Positions 8,324 to 17,555 of a stretch of DNA of 64,000 bases are shown here, one piece after another. Below the pieces are notes generated by a model, which ran no database searches, had not been told where the DNA came from, and saw only the letters and a list, made by a program, of their open reading frames with translations. This stretch comes from Bog-473 sp963750075. GTDB lineage: Bacteria > Actinomycetota > Acidimicrobiia > Acidimicrobiales > RAAP-2. The translations under genes and the position numbers were made by a program. Within the stretch, counting starts at the first letter, position 1. Each line of letters opens with the position of its first letter. The stretch is from the NCBI GenBank assembly GCA_963750075.1, contig CAVVPG010000010.1, forward strand, positions 86,600 through 150,599. Direction: 5' to 3'.

Positions 8324-9570
8324 AGGCACTCCTCTTCGGCGCACCACCGGCAGCGGACGAGGTCAGGCCGACCCCGCACGACGACCTCGAGCGGATGCTG
8401 GCGGGGATCCCCTTCGGCCTGCACGAGATCGACGACGCACGCCTGGTGCGACCCGACTGGGTCGTCACGCGTCCGATCCTCTCGGGCATCTGCGGGTCCG
8501 ACGCCAAGCTGGTGCTGGGCGACTTCAACACCGGCGACATCGACAACCCGATGGCCGCCTTCTCCTCGCTCCCCCACGTCCCGGGCCACGAGGTCGTGGC
8601 CGAGGTGGTGGCGCTCGGCCCCGAGGCGCGGGGCCTCGACGTCGGTCAGCGGGTGGTGCTGAACCCGTGGCTGACCTGTGGGCCGCGAGGCATCGATCCG
8701 CCCTGCCCCGCCTGCCAGGCCGGCGACCTCAGCCTGTGCTGGAGCTTCACCAAGGGCGACCTCGGGCCCGGCGTCCACATCGGCGTGATCACCGGTGCTC
8801 CCGGCGCCTGGGCCGAGCAGCTGGCGGCCCACGACTCCATGCTGATCCCCGTGCCCGACGGCATCTCGGACGAGGCCGCGGTGCTCGCCGACCCCTTCTC
8901 GGTGTCCTTCCACGCCATCGTGCGCCACCCACCCCCGCCCTCGGGCCGCGTCCTCGTCTACGGGGCCGGTGCCCTCGGCCTGACCAGCGTGGCCATCCTC
9001 ACCGCCCTCTACCCCGGCGTGGAGGTCGGAGTGGTGGCGCGCTTCGAGGCCCAGCGCGCCATGGCCCTGCGCTTCGGGGCCTCCGCCGTCTTCGCCCACG
9101 AGCCCCGGCCGGCCCTGGTCGAGGACCTGGCGGAGTGGTCGGGCGCCGTCCTCCACCAGCCGCTCGACGGCCTCCCGGTGACGCATCCGGGCCACATCGA
9201 CGTCGTCTACGACTCCATCGCGAAGGCGGAGACGCTCGAGGTCGGCGTGCGCGTGCTCGCCGAGCGCGGGCGGCTGGTCTACACCGGCGTGGCCACACCC
9301 GAGCGATGGGAGTCCACCCCCGTCTACTTCAAGGAGATCACCATCGCGGGGTCCAACGCGTTCGGCCTGGAGGACTTCGAGGGGCGGCGGCAGCATGCCA
9401 TCGCGCACTACCTCAGGCTGGTCGGCGAGGGGCGGCTCGACATCACCCCCATGCTCACCCACCGCTTCGAGCTCGAGCAGTGGTGGCCGGCGCTCAAGGC
9501 GCTGGCGCGCCAGGACCAGAGCGGCGCGCTGAAGGTGGCCTTCACACCCGGCGGAACCCCGTCGGGCTAG
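8320..9570 (+). CDS. Zinc-dependent alcohol dehydrogenase (MDR superfamily)
   Basis: A 416-residue medium-chain dehydrogenase. It has the catalytic-zinc Cys in SGICGSDAK, the GHE motif (PGHEVVAEV), a structural-zinc cysteine cluster (CPACQAGDLSLC plus an upstream Cys) and the Rossmann motif VYGAGALGLT. It oxidises an alcohol, perhaps a polyol, with NAD(P). The ATG overlaps the upstream SDR stop by four bases, and its TAG overlaps the convergent kinase stop. It is somewhat longer than the usual 340-370 residues because of an extended N-terminal segment and a longer insertion before the structural zinc loop. Confidence 0.92.
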   Translation: MKALLFGAPPAADEVRPTPHDDLERMLAGIPFGLHEIDDARLVRPDWVVTRPILSGICGSDAKLVLGDFNTGDIDNPMAAFSSLPHVPGHEVVAEVVALGPEARGLDVGQRVVLNPWLTCGPRGIDPPCPACQAGDLSLCWSFTKGDLGPGVHIGVITGAPGAWAEQLAAHDSMLIPVPDGISDEAAVLADPFSVSFHAIVRHPPPPSGRVLVYGAGALGLTSVAILTALYPGVEVGVVARFEAQRAMALRFGASAVFAHEPRPALVEDLAEWSGAVLHQPLDGLPVTHPGHIDVVYDSIAKAETLEVGVRVLAERGRLVYTGVATPERWESTPVYFKEITIAGSNAFGLEDFEGRRQHAIAHYLRLVGEGRLDITPMLTHRFELEQWWPALKALARQDQSGALKVAFTPGGTPSG

Positions 9571-10964
9571 GCGCCCGTGCCGAGCTCGCTGAAGCGCACG
9601 TAGCGCGCCTCGGCGGCGCGCACCCAGACGGGGTCGGGCTCGATCGTGCGCCCGACCGCCGCCCAGCGCGCCGAGTCGTCCAGCGACGTCTCGAGCCCGG
9701 CGGCCATGCGCGCGAAGTAGGCGGCACCGAGGGCCGCCCCCTCCGGGACGGCCACGGCGTCGACGGGGAGGTTGGTGGCGTCGGCCACGGCCGCCATCCA
9801 GGCCGTGACCCGGGACCCGCCGCCGCTGGCGACGATCCGCGTCGCCTTCACGCCCGCCCGGTCCAGCATGCGCCGGACGACGAACCCGCTCGCCTCGTAG
9901 GCGGCGCGTTCGAGCGCGTCGGGCCCGGACCCGATGTCGAGCCCGTAGAGGTTCGAGCGCAACGAGTGGTCCTCGAAGGGCGTGCGCTCGCCGCGGACGT
10001 AGGGCAGCCAGACGGGGACGCGGCCCGGGTCACCGAGCCGCGGCTCGAGCCGCTCGCGCTCGGGGCCGGGCCGCGGCATGCCGCGCAGGAGGCCCCGGGC
10101 CCAGTCCACGAACAGCGCGCCGGCATTGCTGGGTCCGCCGATGAGGAAGCGCTCGCGGGTGGTGTGGGGGTAGCTGATCAATCCCGGCGCCACGAGCCAC
10201 TCCTCGCACACGGCCCAGACGATGAGCGTCGCCCCGAAGATCACCAGCACGTCGCCGGGCTCCGTCGCCCCCGCCACGATCTGGTCGCAGAGCGCGTCGA
10301 TGGTGCCCCCGGTGATCACGGCGTCGCTGCCGGGCAGCGTGCCGGCGGCCTGCCCCATGGGCACGACTGCCGGCATCTGTGCCTCGGCCACGCCGAGCGA
10401 CGAAAGCAGGTCGGCGTTCCACCTCCCGTGGGAATAGAGCGAGCCGAGCGCGGCCGTGACCCCGGTGTCGATGGCCGGCAGGCGCGACAGCGCGTACGTG
10501 GCGACCGCCTGGCACGGCCAGTAGCCCCGTGCGTCCGGGGCCGCGCCGGCGGCCCAGCGCAGGAACCCTTCGGCGTCGGGCATGCTGCCCTCCGGGAGGG
10601 TGGCGGCGCCGGTCGCCTCGGCGTCGGCACGACCCTCGCGGTCCCCGTAGAGGAGGCCCGGGAGGAGAGGGACGCCGCGGCTGCTGACGGCGGTGAGCGA
10701 CGGCACCATCGACGCGACGGCCACGCCCGCCAGCGCGTGGCCCTGCTCCGCCAGCTCCGCGGTCACCCCCGCGAACGCCTTGCGGGGCCCCGACCGCCAC
10801 GCGCGCGTGGCGTCGTGGCGCAGGATGTCGGGCTCGGGCGCCACCACGGAATGGGGCACCCTGCTGCGGGCGATGACCGTTCCCTCCTCGTCGACCGCCA
10901 CCGCCTTGACCGACGTGGTCCCCACGTCCACGCCCACGGTGACGGCCCGCGCCGACCCCCTCAC
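9567..10964 (-). CDS. FGGY family carbohydrate kinase
   Basis: A 465-residue sugar kinase of the FGGY (xylulokinase/glycerol kinase) family. The N-terminal domain begins with VGVDVGTTSVKAV, the phosphate-binding DGTT-type motif, and the C-terminal domain has the adenosine motif RIVASGGGS. It should phosphorylate a sugar, polyol or sugar acid with ATP. The GTG at 10964 lies five bases from a perfect 14-bp palindrome, and the gene is divergent from the D-2-hydroxyacid dehydrogenase. Gene order with an SDR and an alcohol dehydrogenase converging on it points to a sugar/polyol pathway; the exact sugar cannot be read from sequence. Confidence 0.9.
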   Translation of the reverse strand: MRGSARAVTVGVDVGTTSVKAVAVDEEGTVIARSRVPHSVVAPEPDILRHDATRAWRSGPRKAFAGVTAELAEQGHALAGVAVASMVPSLTAVSSRGVPLLPGLLYGDREGRADAEATGAATLPEGSMPDAEGFLRWAAGAAPDARGYWPCQAVATYALSRLPAIDTGVTAALGSLYSHGRWNADLLSSLGVAEAQMPAVVPMGQAAGTLPGSDAVITGGTIDALCDQIVAGATEPGDVLVIFGATLIVWAVCEEWLVAPGLISYPHTTRERFLIGGPSNAGALFVDWARGLLRGMPRPGPERERLEPRLGDPGRVPVWLPYVRGERTPFEDHSLRSNLYGLDIGSGPDALERAAYEASGFVVRRMLDRAGVKATRIVASGGGSRVTAWMAAVADATNLPVDAVAVPEGAALGAAYFARMAAGLETSLDDSARWAAVGRTIEPDPVWVRAAEARYVRFSELGTGA

Positions 10965-10969
10965 GAATC

Positions 10970-10983
10970 TGACACACGTGTCA
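10970..10983. promoter_or_regulatory. Putative operator A (14-bp palindrome)
   Basis: TGACACACGTGTCA: six-base arms TGACAC/GTGTCA around a two-base centre, the most symmetrical of nine related sites in the window. It lies 5 bp upstream of the FGGY kinase start and 51 bp upstream of the D-2-hydroxyacid dehydrogenase start. Confidence 0.65.
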
Positions 10984-11034
10984 TGATCACGTCATTATGG
11001 ACGACGATCGCCGCGCAAGGAGGAGAACGCACCG

Positions 11035-12018
11035 ATGACACGCTCCCGGCCCACGGCCCTGGTCACGGCGGCCGTGAGCGGCCCCGGACTCGACCTGCTC
11101 CACCAGCTGGCCGACCTGGTGCTCGATTCGTGGCTGGACCAGCCCACGCTGCGCATCTACAACGCCACCCAGCTCGCCGAACGCGTCGCCACCGAGGGTG
11201 CCTCCATCGTGGTCGTCGAGAGCGACGCCTGCGGCGCCGAGCTCTACGAGCAGCCGATCCTCGCCGTGTGCAGCTGCCGGGGCGACCCGACCAACGTCGA
11301 CGTGCCCGCCGCCACGGCTGCCGGCGTGCCGGTGCTGCGGGCTCCCGGCCGCAACGCCGACGCGGTGGCCGAGCTGGCCATCGCCCTGCTCTTCGCCGCC
11401 ACCCGCGGCGTGGTCCCCGCCGACCGGGACGTGCGGGAGGGCCAGATCTACCGCGACGGGAAGATCCCCTACCAGCGCTACCGGGCCTGGGAGCTGGCCG
11501 GCAAGACGGTGGGGCTCGTGGGTCTCGGGGCGGTCGGGCGAGCCCTGCGCTGGCGCCTGCGCGGCCTCGGCATGGAGGTCCTCGCCTACGACCCCTATGC
11601 GCCCGACGCCACCAGCTCGCTCGACGACCTGCTGGCACGCGCCGACGTCATCTCCATCCACGCCCCGGTCACCGAGCAGACGACGGGCATGATCGACGCG
11701 GACGCCTTCGCCAAGATGCGCGACGGCGTCGTCTACCTGAACACGGCGCGGGCCAAGATCCACGACACCGACGCGCTCGTCGCTGCGCTGGCCTCGGGCA
11801 AGGTCGCCGCCGCCGGCCTGGACCACTTCGAGGGTGAGCACCTGCCGACCGACCACCCGCTCACGACGTTCCCCCAGGTCGTGCTCACCCCGCACATCGG
11901 CGGGGCCACCTACGACACCGAGTCGAACCACACGCGCACCATCGCCGAGGACCTGTGCCGCCTGATGGCGGGGGCGCGGCCGCTGCACATCGTGAACCCC
12001 GAGGTCCTCGCGGGCTGA
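11035..12018 (+). CDS. D-2-hydroxyacid dehydrogenase, NAD-binding
   Basis: A 327-residue member of the phosphoglycerate/D-lactate dehydrogenase family. The nucleotide-binding motif is VGLVGLGAVGRAL; the catalytic Arg is in LNTARAK and the catalytic His in LTPHIGG, with the acidic partner expected in the GLDHFEGE segment. It interconverts a 2-oxoacid and a D-2-hydroxyacid. The ATG at 11035 has a strong AAGGAGGAG ribosome-binding site nine bases upstream. It heads a tight operon with the S51-like peptidase and a small membrane protein, and shares its control region (operator A) with the divergent FGGY kinase. Confidence 0.92.
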   Translation: MTRSRPTALVTAAVSGPGLDLLHQLADLVLDSWLDQPTLRIYNATQLAERVATEGASIVVVESDACGAELYEQPILAVCSCRGDPTNVDVPAATAAGVPVLRAPGRNADAVAELAIALLFAATRGVVPADRDVREGQIYRDGKIPYQRYRAWELAGKTVGLVGLGAVGRALRWRLRGLGMEVLAYDPYAPDATSSLDDLLARADVISIHAPVTEQTTGMIDADAFAKMRDGVVYLNTARAKIHDTDALVAALASGKVAAAGLDHFEGEHLPTDHPLTTFPQVVLTPHIGGATYDTESNHTRTIAEDLCRLMAGARPLHIVNPEVLAG

Positions 12019-12019
12019 C

Positions 12020-12748
12020 GTGGCGGCGAGCCAACCGACGATCATCGCCACCTCCATCGGGTTCCGCCAGGACGGCCCGGACCCGATGAACCTGTGGCCG
12101 GGGCCGTCCTACCGGCTCGCCGCCGAGCTGGCGGGGGCAGGCGAGCACCCGAGGATCTGCGTCATCGCCACCGCCACGGGTGACGACTCGCCGCGGCTGG
12201 CGGCGGTGCACAACGCGTTCTCCAAGCTCGGCTTCATCAGCTCGCACCTGACGCTCTTCCCCATGCCCAACGTGCCCGACGTGCGCGCCCACCTGCTGGC
12301 GCAGGACGTGATCTGGGTCGGCGGCGGCAGCACCGCCAACCTGCTGGCGCTCTGGCGCCTGCACGGCCTCGACGTGGTGCTGCGCGAGTGCTGGGAGGCG
12401 GGCGTGGTGCTCAAGGGGGTCTCGGCCGGCTCGTTGTGCTGGCACGTCGGTGGGACCACCGACTCCTTCGGCCCCACCCTGGTGCCCATCACCGACGGCC
12501 TCGCCTTCCTCCCCTACGCCAACAGCCCCCACCACGACATGGAGGAGCAGCGACGCCCCCTGATCCACCGCCTCATCGCGGACGGCACCCTGCCCGACGG
12601 CTACGCCACCGAGAACGGCACCGGCCTCGTCTTCTACGGCACCGAGCTCTTCGGCGCCTTCACCGAGGTGGAGGGCAAAGTGGCCTACTCGCTCACGCGC
12701 CACGGCAACGAGACGCGGGAGGTCGCGCTGGACACGATGCTCTTGTGA
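12020..12748 (+). CDS. Peptidase S51-like protein (peptidase E family, class I glutamine-amidotransferase fold)
   Basis: A 242-residue protein with the S51 motifs GGGSTANL at residues 101-108 and the nucleophile elbow GVSAGSLCW at 133-141 (Ser135 predicted nucleophile). Peptidase E cleaves Asp-X dipeptides; related members include cyanophycinase. The GTG start is one base after the previous stop, so it is in the D-2-hydroxyacid dehydrogenase operon, and its own stop overlaps the next GTG. The conserved SPHHD near residue 170 supplies a candidate His. The substrate here is uncertain; a non-peptidase amidase role is possible. Confidence 0.85.
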   Translation: MAASQPTIIATSIGFRQDGPDPMNLWPGPSYRLAAELAGAGEHPRICVIATATGDDSPRLAAVHNAFSKLGFISSHLTLFPMPNVPDVRAHLLAQDVIWVGGGSTANLLALWRLHGLDVVLRECWEAGVVLKGVSAGSLCWHVGGTTDSFGPTLVPITDGLAFLPYANSPHHDMEEQRRPLIHRLIADGTLPDGYATENGTGLVFYGTELFGAFTEVEGKVAYSLTRHGNETREVALDTMLL

Positions 12749-13020
12749 GCTCCACGTCGGCGGGCGAGAGTGCTCCCGGCGGCGGCCTGCTCGAGTTCGA
12801 GGGCCTGCGCCGTCGCTTCGGGTCGCTGCGGGCGCCGTTCGCCATGCCCGTCCTCGTCGGTCTCTCCGCCGTGACCTGGTGGCAGTTCGCCGCCTCCGCC
12901 GCCATCAGCGTCGTGTGCACCGTCGGCGTGGCCCGCGTGGCCACCGACGTCTACCGGCGGGCCATCCTGCGCACGGGTCGGCGCGTGCGCCTGCGCGAGG
13001 TGTTCGCCCGGACGGGCTGA
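12745..13020 (+). CDS. Small hypothetical membrane protein
   Basis: A 91-residue protein that I do not recognise. The GTG overlaps the upstream stop (GTGA), so it is the third gene of the 11035-13020 operon. It has a short Ser/Gly-rich N-terminus, a hydrophobic stretch of about 35 residues (AMPVLVGLSAVTWWQFAAS and following) that could form one or two membrane helices, and a strongly basic C-terminus expected to face the cytoplasm. Confidence 0.6.
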   Translation: MSSTSAGESAPGGGLLEFEGLRRRFGSLRAPFAMPVLVGLSAVTWWQFAASAAISVVCTVGVARVATDVYRRAILRTGRRVRLREVFARTG

Positions 13021-13038
13021 CCGCGACGGACCGCGCCG

Positions 13039-14784
13039 TCAGACGGCGGCGGTGGCCCAGTCGGACCCGGCGTGGACCGTGTCGGTGTCACGGCCCGAGC
13101 GCAGCACCCGGCCCGGCTCCGCGCCCGTGAACCTGCCCTCGCGGACGATCTCGTTGCCGTTCACCAGGACGTGGCCGACGCCCACCGCCTCGGCATAGAG
13201 GCGGCTCGCCCCGCCCGGCAGATCGTCACGGGTCCGCACGGCCCCGTGGTCGATGGTGGCGGGGTCGAGGACGACGACGTCGGCGAAGGCGCCGAGGGCG
13301 AGTCGGCCGCGGTCGCGCAGGCCGTAGAGGCGGGCCGGGATGTCGGTCAGCTGGCGCACCGCCTGCTCCCAGCTGAGCAGGCCGCGCTTGCGCACCCCGT
13401 CCCCCAGCATGGAGGTCGAGTAGATGGCGCCGCACATCGTGTCGAGGTGGGCGCCCGCATCGGAGCCGCCGACGATGGCGCGCTCGTCCTGCCAGGTCTG
13501 CGCGCGCAGCACCCAGTCCTCCTCGGACTCGCCGATGGGAGGGCGCAGCCCGGTGCGCAGGCGGTCCGCCACCACCACGTCGAGCAGAGCGTCGAAGGGC
13601 GCCACGCCGCGCGCCCGGGCGACGTCGCCGACCGAGCGCCCCTCCGCGTCGGCGTTCTCGGGGGCGAACGTCTCCTCGAAGATGAGGCGGTCCCACACCG
13701 CGAGGTGGCGCAGAATGCCGGCCTCCTCCGACTGGGAACCGGCGTCGAGTCGGCGCCGGGTCTCGGGGTCCGAGAGCGCCGCCATGCGCTCGTCGAGCGG
13801 GAAGGCGAACACCTCGCGCCACCCCGGCAGGCCGTCCAGGATGGCGCCGTGCTCGAAGCTGAGGCGCAGCTGCATGGTGTGGGGCAGGGTCAGCGCGACC
13901 ACCGTGGCGCCGCGCGCCGCAGCGGCGGTCCCGGCGGCCAGCTGGTTCCAGCCGTTGTCGGGGTTCATCGCCGAGACGCCGAGCACGTTCCAGTTGACGG
14001 GCCGGTCCGCCAGCAGCGACATCGTGGCGAGGAAGTCGATCTCCTCGGGGGTGAACCCGTTGAGGCAGCCGGGCACGATCAGCTCGACCGTGGTGCCGTC
14101 GTGGTCGCGCACGGCCGCGGCCAGGCGCTCCATCTCCTCCCGGCTCGCCGCCCGCGAGGGGACGGGCTGCCCGTCGCCGTCGTTGTGCGTGTGCACCTGC
14201 GACGTCGAGAACCCGAGCGCGCCCTCCGCCAGGGCGGCGTGCAGGGCCGCCACCATGGCCTCCATATCGGCCTCGCTCGCCGCGCCGCCGACCGCGCGCT
14301 CGCCCATGACGAGCCGTCGCAGCGTCGAGTGGCCGACGAGGAAGCCGGCGTTGACCGCGATGCGACCGTCGAGATGGCCGAGCCACTCCCCGAAGGAGGT
14401 CCAGTCCCACGGCAGGCCGGCACGCAGCGCGGCGAGAGGCATGCCCTCGACCCGGGCCATCATCCGGGAGATGTAGTCGGCGTGCTCCGGCGCCAGCGGC
14501 GCCAGGGAAAAGCCGCAGTTGCCACCCAGCACGGTCGTCACGCCGTGCAGCGGCGAGGGACTGGCCGTGGGGTCCCAGAAGAGCTGGGCGTCGTAGTGGG
14601 TGTGCAGGTCGACGAAGCCGGGGGTGACGAGCATGCCGCGGGCGTCGATCACCGAGTCCGCTCCGGCTTCGCCGGCATCGGGCCCGATGGCGGCCACGCG
14701 GTCGCCGACGATCACGACGTCGGCCCGGTACGGCGGCGCGCCGGTGCCGTCGACCACCGTCCCGCCGCGAATGGCGACCGTCAC
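13039..14784 (-). CDS. N-acyl-D-amino-acid deacylase / D-aminoacylase-like amidohydrolase
   Basis: A 581-residue metal-dependent amidohydrolase. It shows the HTHYD zinc motif, GNCGF (the D-aminoacylase zinc Cys), QVHTHND and the late Asp in GGSDAGAH, matching the D-aminoacylase branch of the superfamily; these enzymes cleave N-acyl or cyclic amide bonds. The GTG at 14784 overlaps the stop of the aldehyde dehydrogenase, so both belong to one operon starting beside operator B. A paralogue with the same overall plan is at 19053-20765. The true substrate may be an amide or lactam from the catabolic pathway rather than a D-amino acid. Confidence 0.88.
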   Translation of the reverse strand: MTVAIRGGTVVDGTGAPPYRADVVIVGDRVAAIGPDAGEAGADSVIDARGMLVTPGFVDLHTHYDAQLFWDPTASPSPLHGVTTVLGGNCGFSLAPLAPEHADYISRMMARVEGMPLAALRAGLPWDWTSFGEWLGHLDGRIAVNAGFLVGHSTLRRLVMGERAVGGAASEADMEAMVAALHAALAEGALGFSTSQVHTHNDGDGQPVPSRAASREEMERLAAAVRDHDGTTVELIVPGCLNGFTPEEIDFLATMSLLADRPVNWNVLGVSAMNPDNGWNQLAAGTAAAARGATVVALTLPHTMQLRLSFEHGAILDGLPGWREVFAFPLDERMAALSDPETRRRLDAGSQSEEAGILRHLAVWDRLIFEETFAPENADAEGRSVGDVARARGVAPFDALLDVVVADRLRTGLRPPIGESEEDWVLRAQTWQDERAIVGGSDAGAHLDTMCGAIYSTSMLGDGVRKRGLLSWEQAVRQLTDIPARLYGLRDRGRLALGAFADVVVLDPATIDHGAVRTRDDLPGGASRLYAEAVGVGHVLVNGNEIVREGRFTGAEPGRVLRSGRDTDTVHAGSDWATAAV

Positions 14785-16274
14785 GCGTGGCTCCCCTGCT
14801 CGGCCGGTGCGGGCCGGCGCACCCGGACCCGCTGGCGGGCGAAGGCCTGCATGCCCTCGGCGCCCAGCTCCACGCCGAAGCCCGACTGCTTCCACCCGCC
14901 CATGGGGGCGTACATGTCGAGATTGGAGATGCCGTGGGCGTTCACGAACACCGTGCCCGCCGAGAGACGGGACGCCACGTCGGCCGCCAGGGCGTCGTCG
15001 TTGCTCCAGATGGAGGCGCACAGGCCGAAGGGCGTGTCGTTGGCCGCGTCGACGGCCGCGTCCAGGTCCTCGTAGGGGACCACCGGCAGGGCGGGGGCGA
15101 ACTGCTCCTGGCGCACGATGCCCGAGTCCGCGGGTGGCGCCACCACCAGCGCCGGCGAGACGAAGTAGCCCCCGGTCGCCGCGTCCTCGCCCCGGACGCG
15201 ACCCGGGCGGAGCACCGCGGCGCCGGCGGTCGCCGCGTCGGCGAGCAGAGACTCCACGCGATCGCGCGCGCTCGCCGTGTGGACGGGGCCCATCGTCACC
15301 TCGTCGGCCAGTCCGTCGCCCACCACCTCGGCCCCGAGCCGATCGGCCAGCGCGTCCACCGTCTCGTCCAGCCGGTCGCGGTGCACGTAGAGGCGCTTGA
15401 CGGCCATGCAGACCTGGCCGCTCGTGACGAAGGCCGCCTCCACGATGCGCTCGGCCAGCGTGCGGTCCGCGGCGACGTCGGGGGCCAGGATGGCGGCGTC
15501 GTTGCCGCCGAGCTCGAGCACGACCGGGCGGGTCGTGGCGGCCGCGGCGGCCATGACCGCCTGCCCGGTGCCCACGCCCCCCGTGAACGACACCATGTCG
15601 ACGCCGGGATGGCCGACGAGCGCGGCCCCGAGGGCGGCCCCGGGACCGTTCACGACGTTGAGCACGCCCGCGGGGAGCTCCGCCGCCATGGCTGCGGCCA
15701 CCAGCAGCACCGTCCCGGGGCAGGTCGGCGGCGCCTTGACCACGACGGTGTCCCCCGCCAGCAGCGCCGGCAACACCTTGTTGGCCATCACCGAGACGGG
15801 CCAGTTGAAGGGGAGGATGGCGGCGACGACCCCGTGGGGCACCCACTCGATCCGGGTCGCCCCGCCGCTCACCTCGCGCGCGGTGAGCGCCTCGGCGACC
15901 AGGGGCGCGAAGGCCGTGGCCATGCCCGCCATGGTGGCCGTGTCGAAGATCGCCTCCAGGTGGGTCTTCCCGTGCTCGCGCGTGAGCAGGCGGGCCAGGT
16001 CCCGTGCCTCGACGGCGGCGACGCCGGCCTCGGCCGCCGCGATGACTGCCGCCGCACGCTCCTCCATCGCCAGCGCGGCCCAGGCGGGTTGTGACCGGCG
16101 CGCCGCGCCCACGGCGCCGTCGAGCTGCTCGGGGCTGGTGGCCGGCGCGCGGAGCACGACCTCGGCCGGCCGCGCCGGGTTCGTCACCGGGTAGGTCCCC
16201 GCGGCACCGGGCACGATGCCGCCGTCGATGAGGAGGCCGAGTCCGGTCGTGACCTCCTCGACGTGTGTGGTCAT
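14781..16274 (-). CDS. Aldehyde dehydrogenase family protein
   Basis: A 497-residue NAD(P)-dependent aldehyde dehydrogenase. The key motifs are LPFNWPVSV (oxyanion Asn), the cofactor loop FTGGVGTG, the general base in LELGGND and the nucleophile in SGQVCMA. It oxidises an aldehyde to the acid. The ATG at 16274 is preferred; a GTG two codons upstream (16280) is also possible. It is the first gene of an operon with the D-aminoacylase-like gene and lies divergent from the amidohydrolase at 16324, with operator B in between. Confidence 0.92.
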   Translation of the reverse strand: MTTHVEEVTTGLGLLIDGGIVPGAAGTYPVTNPARPAEVVLRAPATSPEQLDGAVGAARRSQPAWAALAMEERAAAVIAAAEAGVAAVEARDLARLLTREHGKTHLEAIFDTATMAGMATAFAPLVAEALTAREVSGGATRIEWVPHGVVAAILPFNWPVSVMANKVLPALLAGDTVVVKAPPTCPGTVLLVAAAMAAELPAGVLNVVNGPGAALGAALVGHPGVDMVSFTGGVGTGQAVMAAAAATTRPVVLELGGNDAAILAPDVAADRTLAERIVEAAFVTSGQVCMAVKRLYVHRDRLDETVDALADRLGAEVVGDGLADEVTMGPVHTASARDRVESLLADAATAGAAVLRPGRVRGEDAATGGYFVSPALVVAPPADSGIVRQEQFAPALPVVPYEDLDAAVDAANDTPFGLCASIWSNDDALAADVASRLSAGTVFVNAHGISNLDMYAPMGGWKQSGFGVELGAEGMQAFARQRVRVRRPAPAEQGSHA

Positions 16275-16302
16275 GCGCACCCCCTGGGCCGGCCGACTTT
16301 GC

Positions 16303-16316
16303 TGACGATAGTGTCA
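16303..16316. promoter_or_regulatory. Putative operator B (14-bp palindrome)
   Basis: TGACGATAGTGTCA lies in the 49-bp gap between the divergent aldehyde dehydrogenase and amidohydrolase starts. It overlaps a TAGTGT box (16309-16314) that could be the -10 of the plus-strand gene, so a bound protein would block transcription. Confidence 0.65.
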
Positions 16317-16323
16317 CCTTCCG

Positions 16324-17553
16324 ATGGGAGCCGTCGAGACGGAGCAGCAGCACCGGGCGACGCTGCTGCCCGACCCCGAACCCCGGCCGATCCGGGTGCC
16401 CGTCATCTCCGTCGACGACCACCTGATCGAACCGCCGGACCTCTTCGAGGGGCGGCTGCCGGCCGCACTCCAGAATGACGCGCCGGCGGTGGCCGAGCTG
16501 GAGGGGGGGGCGCAGGCCTGGGTCTTCGAGGGAAATCTCTACCCCAACATCGGGTTGAACGCCGTGGTCGGGCGACCCAAGGACGAGTGGAGCATGGAGC
16601 CCGCCCGCTTCGAGGAGATGCGGCCCGGCTGCTTCGACATCGAGGAGCGGATCGTGGACATGGACCGGGGCGGCATCTGGGCGGCGCTCTGCTTCCCCTC
16701 GCTCGTGTCGGGCTTCTGCGGCGCCGTCTACTCGCGGGCCAAGGACCCCGCGCTCGGGCTGGCCTGCCTGCGCGCCTTCAACGACTGGCACATTGAGGTG
16801 TGGGCGGCGGCGCACCCGGACCGCATCATCCCGCTGCAGCTGCCGTGGCTGGCCGACGTCGAGGTGGCGGCGGCCGAGGTGCGCGCCAACGCAGCACGCG
16901 GCTTCAAGGCGGTGAGCTTCCCCGAGTTCCCGGCCAGGCTCGGGCTGCCCTCCATCTTCAGCGGGACGTGGGACCCGCTCCTGGCCGCCTGCGAGGAGAC
17001 CGACACCGTGGTCTGCCTGCACACGGGCGCCTCGGGCTGGGCGCCCCTCGCCTCGGGCGACCCGCCCTTCGAGATCATGCCGACGCTGTTCCCGGTCAAC
17101 GCGCTGATCGCCGCCGGTGAGTGGCTGTGGTCGGGCATCCCGCTGCGCTTCTCCCGCCTCAACGTCGCCATGTCCGAGGGCGGGCTCGGGTGGGTGCCCA
17201 TGCTGATGGACCGCGCCGACTACGTGCTGTCGCACTCGGCGTCGGGCAGCGAGAGCACCGCCTGGCCCTCGCCGCTGCTGCCGAGCGAGGTGCTGCGCCG
17301 CAACTTCTGGTTCTGCTCCATCGACGACCCCTCGGTCGTGGCCCTGCGCCACAAGATCGGCGTCGACCACATCATGGTGGAGAGCGACTATCCCCACGCC
17401 GACTCGTCGTGGCCCGACACCCAGCAGCTGCTGGCCGAGGCCTGGGGCGAGCTGCCCGACGACGAGCTGCGGGCCGTGGCGGCGGGCAACGCCGCACGGC
17501 TGTTCCGCCACCCGCTGCCCCCCGTCGACGACTGGCGCCTGCCGGCGCCCTAG
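16324..17553 (+). CDS. Amidohydrolase family protein (Amidohydro_2 / ACMSD-like)
   Basis: A 409-residue TIM-barrel metal-dependent hydrolase or decarboxylase. It carries the SVDDHLIEP start motif, LHTGAS in the middle, SEGGLGWVP and the metal Asp in ESDYPHADSSWP. It is a clear paralogue of the gene at 56368 (shared NAVVGRP, NDWHI, SEGG(L/I)GW and DYPH(A/S)DS(S/T)WP segments). Enzymes of this group act on ring-opened or carboxylated intermediates. It is followed two bases later by a second amidohydrolase. The run of eight G near 16503 does not break the frame. Confidence 0.88.
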   Translation: MGAVETEQQHRATLLPDPEPRPIRVPVISVDDHLIEPPDLFEGRLPAALQNDAPAVAELEGGAQAWVFEGNLYPNIGLNAVVGRPKDEWSMEPARFEEMRPGCFDIEERIVDMDRGGIWAALCFPSLVSGFCGAVYSRAKDPALGLACLRAFNDWHIEVWAAAHPDRIIPLQLPWLADVEVAAAEVRANAARGFKAVSFPEFPARLGLPSIFSGTWDPLLAACEETDTVVCLHTGASGWAPLASGDPPFEIMPTLFPVNALIAAGEWLWSGIPLRFSRLNVAMSEGGLGWVPMLMDRADYVLSHSASGSESTAWPSPLLPSEVLRRNFWFCSIDDPSVVALRHKIGVDHIMVESDYPHADSSWPDTQQLLAEAWGELPDDELRAVAAGNAARLFRHPLPPVDDWRLPAP

Positions 17554-17555
17554 CC

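Noticed and set aside
8667..11837. A 1056-residue plus-strand open frame
   Set aside because: It overlaps the alcohol dehydrogenase, FGGY kinase and D-2-hydroxyacid dehydrogenase genes in shifted or antisense frames; composition is Arg/Pro/Ala-rich shadow typical of high-GC DNA.
13072..13092. TGTCGGTGTCA inside the D-aminoacylase gene as a tenth operator
   Set aside because: It lies within coding sequence, has one poor arm and is not near a start codon.
16500..16512. Run of eight G as a frameshift
   Set aside because: The reading frame and protein alignment with the 56368 paralogue stay in register across it.
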